DNA of 64,000 nucleotides from Fumia sp045645505 (lineage in GTDB: Bacteria > Bacillota > Clostridia > Oscillospirales > Ruminococcaceae): assembly GCA_045645505.1 (NCBI GenBank), contig JAZRIW010000005.1, forward strand, positions 134,531 through 198,530. The letters are read 5' to 3'. The translations under genes were made by a program, and so were the position numbers. A model generated the notes under the pieces. The model did not search any database. It was not told the DNA's origin and worked only from the letters and a program-made list of their open reading frames with translations. How positions within the stretch are numbered: position 1 is the stretch's first letter; every line of letters begins with the position of its first letter. Shown here piece by piece: positions 58,575 through 64,000 of the stretch.

Positions 58575-58603
58575 TGCGTATAACCTTTTTCGGAGGTAAG
58601 AAG

Positions 58604-59083
58604 ATGAAAAAACATATCGCACTGTTATTGTCGGCGATATTAGTGGTGGTTGACCAACTTTTAAAGATTATTGTTATAGATAAGCTTAAACCTGTCGGAA
58701 GCATAAAGATTATTCCCGATATATTTCATTTCACTTATGTTGAAAACAGAGGGGCTGCTTTTGGAATGTTAGCAGGTCAAAAGTGGGTTTTAATCGGATT
58801 GACCACTTTGGTGATACTGATTGCGGTTGCGGTAGTTTTAATGGGCAAAATTGATAATAATGTTGCACTTTTTTCAATTGCTGTTATAATAGGTGGTGGC
58901 ACCGGCAATTTGATTGACAGAGTTTATCATGAATTTGTAGTTGATTATATTCATCTTAAACTTATAAATTTTGCAGTTTTTAATTTTGCCGATATCTGTG
59001 TAACTGTTGGCACAGCAGTACTTTTTATATATCTGATTTTTGATTTTAAAAAGGAAGCTGCAGGAGAAATAAAAAGTGCGTGA
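58604..59083 (+). CDS. lspA: Lipoprotein signal peptidase
   Basis: LspA removes lipoprotein signal peptides before the lipidated Cys; several lipoproteins in this window are substrates. The 159-residue protein has four membrane helices and the two catalytic aspartates in GTGNLIDRVYHEFVVDYIHL (near residues 100-120) and AVFNFADICVTVG (near 125-137). The ATG at 58604 has CGGAGG upstream. It overlaps the pseudouridine synthase gene by eight bases. ileS, often between divIVA and lspA, is missing. Confidence 0.95.
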   Translation: MKKHIALLLSAILVVVDQLLKIIVIDKLKPVGSIKIIPDIFHFTYVENRGAAFGMLAGQKWVLIGLTTLVILIAVAVVLMGKIDNNVALFSIAVIIGGGTGNLIDRVYHEFVVDYIHLKLINFAVFNFADICVTVGTAVLFIYLIFDFKKEAAGEIKSA

Positions 59084-60002
59084 ATTTTTGATAGAATCTG
59101 ATTCTGTGGGAAAACGCATAGATGTTTTTTTGGCAGAAAATCTTGAAGGAAAAACCCGTTCCTCAATTCAGAAGTTGATGCTTGAGGGAAATGTGCTTGT
59201 CAATGGCTGCGTTGTCAATAAAAACAGCAAATTAAGACTTAATGATAAGGTTGAAGTTGTAGAACCAGAACCTAAGGAGCTTTTGATTGAAGCTCAGGAT
59301 ATTCCACTTGATATAATATATGAGGATATGGATTTGCTTATTGTAAACAAGCCAAAAGGTATGGTGGTGCATCCTGCTGCAGGTAATGAGGATAATACTT
59401 TAGTCAATGCTCTTTTGTATCATTGTAAGGACTCGCTGTCAGGAATTAACGGGGTAATCCGTCCCGGAATTGTTCACAGAATTGATAAAGATACCAGCGG
59501 ACTTTTGATAGTCGCCAAAAATGATATTTCTCATTTAAATCTTGCAAAACAAATTGAGGAGCACAGCTTTAAAAGAATATATCATGCGGTAGTTTATGGG
59601 AATATTAAAGAGGATAATCTGACGATTGAAACTTTGATAGGACGCCACCCTAATGACCGTAAAAAGATGGCAGTTTTAAGTGTTGGCGGACGAAGAGCCA
59701 TAACACATTGTAAAGTGCTTGAACGTTTTGGCGATTTTACTTATGTTGAGCTTGAGCTTGAAACAGGAAGAACTCATCAGATAAGAGTTCATATGGCGTC
59801 AATAGGTCACCCGGTTGCGGGGGATCCGGTTTATGGTCCTAAAAAGGTTATGGGATTTTTAAAGGGACAATGTCTTCATGCAAAGATAATTGGCTTTATC
59901 CATCCTAAAACTAATGAATATATAGAATTTGGCAGTGGCTTGCCCGAAAGTTTTTCAAATTTTTTAGAAAAGCTTAAAAGGACAAAAAAGGCTGATTTTT
60001 AA
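59076..60002 (+). CDS. RluA/RluD-family pseudouridine synthase
   Basis: A 308-residue pseudouridine synthase that isomerises uridines in 23S rRNA or tRNA. The N-terminal S4 domain contains RIDVFLAENLEGKTRSSIQKL near 14-34 (shown in part) and the catalytic core has PKGMVVHPAAG near 95-105, the catalytic GIVHRIDKDTSGLLIVAKN near 132-150 (Asp in RID), and LETGRTHQIRVHMASIGHPVAGDPVYG near 229-255 (shown in part). GTG start overlapping lspA, the conserved lspA-rluD order. Confidence 0.94.
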   Translation: MREFLIESDSVGKRIDVFLAENLEGKTRSSIQKLMLEGNVLVNGCVVNKNSKLRLNDKVEVVEPEPKELLIEAQDIPLDIIYEDMDLLIVNKPKGMVVHPAAGNEDNTLVNALLYHCKDSLSGINGVIRPGIVHRIDKDTSGLLIVAKNDISHLNLAKQIEEHSFKRIYHAVVYGNIKEDNLTIETLIGRHPNDRKKMAVLSVGGRRAITHCKVLERFGDFTYVELELETGRTHQIRVHMASIGHPVAGDPVYGPKKVMGFLKGQCLHAKIIGFIHPKTNEYIEFGSGLPESFSNFLEKLKRTKKADF

Positions 60003-60020
60003 AAAAGGAAGGTTTTTCAG

Positions 60021-60860
60021 ATGAATGCAGAAATGAAAAAAGAACTGATGAAAGTTGCCTGCAAAATCAGAATGGGAGTTATTGAAGGCGTATTTAATGC
60101 TAAATCAGGTCATCCCGGTGGCTCATTATCCATCGCTGATGATTTGGCATATCTCTATTTCCATGAAATGAATGTTGATCCAAAGAATCCTGATATGGAA
60201 AAACGTGATAGATTTGTGCTTTCCAAAGGACATACAGCTCCTGCTTTGTATGCAACACTTGCTTTGAGAGGATTTTTCCCCGAAGAGGAGTTGAAAGGTC
60301 TTCGCCATGTTGGATCAATGCTCCAGGGACATCCCGATATGAAAAAAATCCCAGGTGTGGATATGACAACCGGTTCTTTGGGACAGGGTATATCTGCGGC
60401 TTGCGGAATGGCACTTTCCGCTAAAATTTCCGGTGATAGCTATCGTACATATGCAATTTTAGGCGATGGTGAGATTGAGGAAGGTCAGGTATGGGAAGCT
60501 GCAATGTTTGCGGCTCATTATAAGCTTGATAATATTTTGGCTATCGTTGATAATAATAATCTTCAGATAGACGGAACTATCGAAGAGGTTATGTCCTCTT
60601 ATCCTATTACAGATAAATTTAAAGCTTTTGGCTGGCATGTGATTACTATTGATGCACATGATTTTGATCAGATAGAAAAAGCATTTGAAGAGGCAAAAGA
60701 AGTAAAAGGCAAACCAACTGTTATTGTGCAGAAAAGTGTCAAAGGAAAGGGAGTTTCCTTTATGGAAAATCAGGTTTCCTGGCATGGTGCCGCACCTAAT
60801 GCCGAGCAGTACGAAATTGCAATGAAAGAATTGCAACAAGCACTTGATGCATTGAACTAA
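60021..60860 (+). CDS. Transketolase, N-terminal subunit
   Basis: The TPP-binding half of a two-gene transketolase in the non-oxidative pentose phosphate pathway. The 279 residues have SGHPGGSLSIADDLAYLYFHEM near 25-46 (shown in part), RFVLSKGHTAPALYATLAL near 63-81, QGHPDMKKIPGVDMTTGSLGQG near 98-119 (shown in part) and the TPP motif GDGEIEEGQVWEAAMFAAHY near 147-166, ending in DNNNLQIDG. Length fits the N-terminal subunit only. It lies 15 bases upstream of the C-terminal subunit gene. Confidence 0.96.
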   Translation: MNAEMKKELMKVACKIRMGVIEGVFNAKSGHPGGSLSIADDLAYLYFHEMNVDPKNPDMEKRDRFVLSKGHTAPALYATLALRGFFPEEELKGLRHVGSMLQGHPDMKKIPGVDMTTGSLGQGISAACGMALSAKISGDSYRTYAILGDGEIEEGQVWEAAMFAAHYKLDNILAIVDNNNLQIDGTIEEVMSSYPITDKFKAFGWHVITIDAHDFDQIEKAFEEAKEVKGKPTVIVQKSVKGKGVSFMENQVSWHGAAPNAEQYEIAMKELQQALDALN

Positions 60861-60875
60861 TAGGGGGTTAAAAAT

Positions 60876-61820
60876 ATGTCTGAAATTAAAAAAATTGCAA
60901 CCCGTGACAGTTACGGGAATGCTTTGGTAGAACTTCAAAAGGAAATAAATGATTTGGTAGTTTTAGATGCTGACTTGGCTGCTGCTACCAAGACACAGGT
61001 GTTTAAGAAGGCAGTGCCTGAAAACTTTTTTGATTGCGGTATTGCTGAGGGAAATATGATGGGAATCGCTGCAGGACTCGCATCTACAGGAAAAATTGTA
61101 TTTGCAAGTTCATTTGCTATGTTTGCTGCAGGCAGAGCGTATGAAATTATAAGAAACTCTATTGGATATCCGCATTTGAATGTAAAAATTGGTGCAACTC
61201 ATGCAGGTATTTCGGTAGGTGAAGATGGTGCTACTCATCAGTGCAACGAAGATATCGCACTTATGCGTACAATTCCCGGAATGACTATTATCAATCCTGC
61301 TGATGACGTTGAAGCACGTGCGGCAGTGCATGCAGCTGCTATGCATAAAGGCCCTGTGTATCTCCGTTTTGGAAGACTTGCTTTGCCAGTGTTCAATGAT
61401 GAAAAAACTTATAAGTTTGAACTTGGTAAGGGCGTTACTTTAAAAGAAGGAAACGATTTGACCATTATCGCAACAGGTCTTATGGTAAATGAAGCTTTAA
61501 GTGCTGCTGATATTCTTTTAAATGAGCATAATATAAAAGCAAGAGTCATAAATATTCATACTATCAAGCCAATTGATCGTGATATAATAATAAAAGCTGC
61601 AAAAGAAACAGGAAAAATCTTAGTAGCAGAAGAACATAGTGTTATTGGCGGATTAGGTAGTGCTGTTTCTGAAGTTGTATGTGAAGAATGTCCGTGTATG
61701 GTTAAGAAAATAGGTGTTGAAGATAAGTTTGGATATTCCGGACCTGCAGTTGAACTTCTTAAACTTTTTGGACTTTCTGCTGAGAATATAGTGAAAACTT
61801 CCCTTGAAATGATTAAATAG
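60876..61820 (+). CDS. Transketolase, C-terminal subunit
   Basis: The pyrimidine-binding and C-terminal half of the split transketolase. The 314 residues contain VLDADLAAATKTQVFKKAVP near 28-47, the FFDCGIAEGNMMGIAAGLA segment near 50-68 (Glu58 activates TPP), THAGISVGEDGATHQCNEDI near 108-127 and a C-terminal transketolase domain with VAEEHSVIGGLGSAVSE near 250-266. It needs the upstream N-terminal subunit to act. It is the last gene before the greA promoter. Confidence 0.96.
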   Translation: MSEIKKIATRDSYGNALVELQKEINDLVVLDADLAAATKTQVFKKAVPENFFDCGIAEGNMMGIAAGLASTGKIVFASSFAMFAAGRAYEIIRNSIGYPHLNVKIGATHAGISVGEDGATHQCNEDIALMRTIPGMTIINPADDVEARAAVHAAAMHKGPVYLRFGRLALPVFNDEKTYKFELGKGVTLKEGNDLTIIATGLMVNEALSAADILLNEHNIKARVINIHTIKPIDRDIIIKAAKETGKILVAEEHSVIGGLGSAVSEVVCEECPCMVKKIGVEDKFGYSGPAVELLKLFGLSAENIVKTSLEMIK

Positions 61821-61833
61821 GAAAAGGTTTCAC

Positions 61834-61862
61834 TTGACAAAAGGGCTACTGTATAATATAAT
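61834..61862 (+). promoter_or_regulatory. Promoter of greA
   Basis: TTGACA (61834-61839), 17-base spacer, TATAAT (61857-61862). An overlapping TATAAT at 61852 has only a 12-base spacer. The leader is about 115 bases. Confidence 0.8.
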
Positions 61863-61885
61863 TAAAATGTTATAGAGTTTTTAAA

Positions 61886-61915
61886 ACCATCGGGTCTTTA
61901 AATAGAACCGATGGT
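61886..61915 (+). promoter_or_regulatory. Hairpin in the greA leader
   Basis: ACCATCGG (61886-61893) pairs with CCGATGGT (61908-61915), with an inner TCT/AGA helix. There is no T-run, so it is not a plain terminator. Confidence 0.5.
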
Positions 61916-61982
61916 CGTTGCCTTTAAAGAGAAAACTTTTTTGAAAGGAGCAATCTTAAAGGATTGTGACAGGTGTTTTATT

Positions 61983-62459
61983 ATGGCAAAACCGGTTATT
62001 TTAACTAACGAGGGACTTTCAAAACTCGAAAAAGAGCTTGAAGAACTTAAGACTGTGAAAAGAAAAGATATTGCAGATAAAATTAAGATAGCTATTTCTT
62101 TTGGCGACCTTTCTGAAAATAGTGAATACGATGAAGCAAAAAATGAGCAGGCTATGATTGAAGCGAGAATTCTTCAGATTGAAACAATGCTTAAGAATGT
62201 GCAGATATTGGATACAGGTGAACTCAATACAGATATTATAAATGTTGGCTCTAAAGTTAAGCTTAAAGATGTAGAATTTGGCGATGAAGAAACTTTTCAT
62301 ATTGTTGGTTCTACAGAGGCAGATCCTATTAATGGGAAAATTTCCGATGAATCTCCTGTAGGTAAGGCTTTGCTTGGACATAAAGTAGGAGAAATTATAG
62401 ATATATTAGTACCCTCAGGAGCTGTAATTTCTTATGAGGTTTTGGAAATAATGATGTAG
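61983..62459 (+). CDS. greA: Transcription elongation factor GreA
   Basis: GreA rescues backtracked RNA polymerase by stimulating transcript cleavage. The ATG at 61983 gives 158 residues, normal for GreA; the frame open upstream to 61911 crosses a hairpin. The N-terminal coiled coil (LTNEGLSKLEKELEELKTVKRKDIADKIK, shown in part) carries the tip acidic residues in FGDLSENSEYDEAKNEQA near 40-57. The C-terminal FKBP-like domain has SPVGKALLGHKVGEIIDILVP near 125-145 (shown in part). Confidence 0.96.
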   Translation: MAKPVILTNEGLSKLEKELEELKTVKRKDIADKIKIAISFGDLSENSEYDEAKNEQAMIEARILQIETMLKNVQILDTGELNTDIINVGSKVKLKDVEFGDEETFHIVGSTEADPINGKISDESPVGKALLGHKVGEIIDILVPSGAVISYEVLEIMM

Positions 62460-62465
62460 TTTTAT

Positions 62466-62497
62466 AAAAGGGATAGTGTTAAGGCTGTCCCTTTTTT
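62466..62497 (+). terminator. Terminator between greA and lysS
   Basis: AAAAGGGATAG (62466-62476) pairs with CTGTCCCTTTT (62485-62495), with one G-U, then a T-run to 62497. lysS starts 29 bases later, so termination is probably incomplete. Confidence 0.7.
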
Positions 62498-62525
62498 GAG
62501 GAAATTATGGGAAAGGAAAATTAAA

Positions 62526-64000
62526 ATGGCTGATATGGTTAATGCTCCTGTTGAGCAGACAGAAGATTTAAATGAGTTGTTGCGTATTCGCAGAGAAAAA
62601 CTTAATATTTTGAAGGATGAAGGAAAGAATCCTTATGAAATCACAAAATATGATGTTACTGCTCATAACTTGGATATAAGAGAAAATTTTGAAAGCTTAG
62701 AAGGCAAGACTGTTTGTATTGCGGGCAGAATGATGAACCGTCGTATAATGGGTAAAGCAAGCTTTATGGATATTCGTGATGAAACTGACCGTATGCAAGT
62801 TTATATAAAACGCGATGACATCGGAACAGATGAGTATGCAGATTTTAAAAAATGGGATATTGGTGACATTGTCGGAGTTGAAGGCTTTGTTTTCTGCACT
62901 CAAAAGGGTGAAATCTCTGTACATGCTCAGAAAATTACTCTCCTTTCTAAATCTTTGCGTCCTTTGCCTGAGAAATTCCATGGTCTTAAGGATACAGATA
63001 CTCGTTATCGTCAGCGTTATGTTGATTTGATTATGAATCCTGATGTTAAGGAAACTTTTGCAACACGTTCTAAAATTATCAGAGAAATCAGAAATTATCT
63101 TGATAGCGAAGGATTTATGGAAGTAGAAACCCCAATGCTCGTTTCTAATGCAGGTGGTGCTGCTGCACGTCCATTTGAAACACATTTTAATGCACTTGAT
63201 GAAGATTTCAAGCTGCGTATTTCTTTGGAACTTTACTTGAAACGTCTTATTGTTGGCGGATTTGAAAGAGTTTACGAAATAGGCCGAGTTTTCAGAAATG
63301 AAGGTCTTGACACAAGACATAACCCTGAATTTACTTTAATGGAGCTTTATCAGGCTTATACTGACTACCATGGAATGATGGATTTGACAGAGAATCTTTA
63401 TCGCCACGTAGCGCAAAAGGTTTTAGGTACTACTAAAATAAGCTATAATGGTGTGGAGATGGATTTAGGCAAACCTTTTGAGCGTATTACTATGGTAGAT
63501 GCAGTTAAAAAGTATGCAGGTGTCGATTTCGATAAAATCGAAACTACCGAAGAAGCTAAAAAGATAGCAAAAGAACATCATATTGAATTTGAAGAAAGAC
63601 ATAAAAAGGGAGATATTTTAAGCTTGTTCTTTGAAGAATATGCAGAAGAGCATCTGATTCAGCCCACTTTTGTTATGGACCATCCGATTGAAATTTCTCC
63701 TCTTACCAAGAAAAAACCTGAAAATCCTGATTATACTGAGCGTTTTGAGTTCTTTATGAATGGCTGGGAAATGGCTAATGCGTATTCTGAGCTTAACGAT
63801 CCAATCGACCAAAGAGAAAGATTTTTAGCTCAGGAAGCACTTCTGGCTCAGGGTGATGAGGAAGCAAATCATACTGATGAAGACTTTTTAAATGCTTTGG
63901 AAATCGGTATGCCTCCTACGGGTGGTATCGGATTTGGTATTGACCGTATGACTATGCTTCTTACTGATTCTGCCGCAATCCGTGACGTTTTACTCTTCCC
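62526..64000 (+). CDS. lysS: Lysyl-tRNA synthetase, class II (C-terminus off window)
   Basis: Charges tRNA-Lys; a tRNA-Lys gene is at 26353-26428. Translation of 491 residues runs to the window edge, so only a few C-terminal residues are missing. ATG at 62526 with AAAGGAAAA upstream. The N-terminal OB-fold anticodon domain has VCIAGRMMNRRIMGKASFMDIRDE near 62-85 (shown in part). The catalytic core has motif 1 near RQRYVDLIMN, motif 2 YEIGRVFRNEGLDTRHNPEFTLMELYQAY near 253-281 (shown in part as GRVFRNEGLDTRHNPEF) and motif 3 GIGFGIDRMTMLLTD near 465-479. Confidence 0.97.
   Translation, partial: MADMVNAPVEQTEDLNELLRIRREKLNILKDEGKNPYEITKYDVTAHNLDIRENFESLEGKTVCIAGRMMNRRIMGKASFMDIRDETDRMQVYIKRDDIGTDEYADFKKWDIGDIVGVEGFVFCTQKGEISVHAQKITLLSKSLRPLPEKFHGLKDTDTRYRQRYVDLIMNPDVKETFATRSKIIREIRNYLDSEGFMEVETPMLVSNAGGAAARPFETHFNALDEDFKLRISLELYLKRLIVGGFERVYEIGRVFRNEGLDTRHNPEFTLMELYQAYTDYHGMMDLTENLYRHVAQKVLGTTKISYNGVEMDLGKPFERITMVDAVKKYAGVDFDKIETTEEAKKIAKEHHIEFEERHKKGDILSLFFEEYAEEHLIQPTFVMDHPIEISPLTKKKPENPDYTERFEFFMNGWEMANAYSELNDPIDQRERFLAQEALLAQGDEEANHTDEDFLNALEIGMPPTGGIGFGIDRMTMLLTDSAAIRDVLLF

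Noticed and set aside
58532..58603. T-box leader before lspA
   Set aside because: No T-box bulge sequence or antiterminator and no synthetase gene follow.
62697..63320. A 207-codon minus-strand frame
   Set aside because: It is antisense to lysS, which is certain from class II synthetase motifs.
1..64000. CRISPR arrays, insertion sequences, prophage genes, rRNA, toxin-antitoxin or other defence loci
   Set aside because: No spaced direct repeats, transposase, integrase, phage structural or defence-like genes were recognised; nearly all coding sequence belongs to housekeeping families.

Overview
The window looks like chromosomal core sequence from a low-GC, endospore-forming, strictly anaerobic Clostridia member (Firmicutes/Bacillota). 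An uncultured Oscillospirales/Ruminococcaceae-type genome is my guess from gene content, not a proven placement. The sequence supports this with AT-rich intergenic DNA, strong GGAGG ribosome sites, frequent TTG/GTG starts, sporulation genes (alpha/beta SASP, spoIIP, spoIID), a single-polypeptide pyruvate:ferredoxin oxidoreductase, a split transketolase, HPr with both His15 and Ser46, and DivIVA/SepF division genes. I see no insertion sequence, prophage, CRISPR array, rRNA or plasmid feature. Gene density is high, and only one stretch (12891-13201) exceeds 300 bases without a gene; it is a terminator, promoter and structured leader.

Layout. 1-7.2 kb, minus strand: purE and a purF-like gene behind an attenuator-type leader; uvrC; ptsH; then the ribosome/SRP cluster ylxM-ffh-rpsP-khpA // rimM-trmD. 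7.3-9.2 kb: an unknown gene, a SASP gene, and convergent prmA plus a 57-residue membrane protein. 9.3-16.7 kb, plus strand: a Gfo/Idh/MocA oxidoreductase, a polar amino-acid ABC importer and nifJ with a structured leader. 16.8-28.0 kb, mostly minus: an oxidoreductase/sugar-isomerase pair, another oxidoreductase coupled to a DUF3048 lipoprotein, an AI-2E family permease, a hydrolase-MurF-Ddl peptidoglycan operon, tRNA-Lys, and spoIIP followed by a hidden gene with no normal start codon. 28.1-33.7 kb, plus: asp23-yloV-recG-murC. 33.8-35.5 kb, minus: a TtcA-like protein and spoIID. 35.6-46.7 kb, plus: eleven closely packed genes beginning with citrate synthase and running through a lipoprotein/two-component system, DUF1385, prmC, recA, recX, rimO, pgsA and cysE. 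46.8-61.8 kb, plus: miaB-ymcA-like-mutS-mutL-miaA-hfq, then an HlyD-like protein, yggS, sepF, ylmH, divIVA, lspA, RluA-family synthase and the two transketolase halves. 61.8-64 kb: greA and lysS, which runs off the end.

Together the genes cover translation and RNA modification (rimM, trmD, miaA, miaB, rimO, prmA, prmC, rluA family, lysS), DNA repair (uvrC, recA, recX, recG, mutS, mutL), cell wall and division (murC, murF-like, ddl, sepF, divIVA, lspA, spoIID, spoIIP) and anaerobic carbon metabolism (nifJ, citrate synthase, transketolase).

No large undescribed system is evident. The best second-look items are small: the purE and nifJ leaders, the gene after spoIIP with no ATG/GTG/TTG, the membrane-anchored MurF-like ligase, the purF-like gene whose glutaminase Cys is Gly, the 57-aa gene hidden behind prmA, and an inverted repeat over the citrate synthase promoter.
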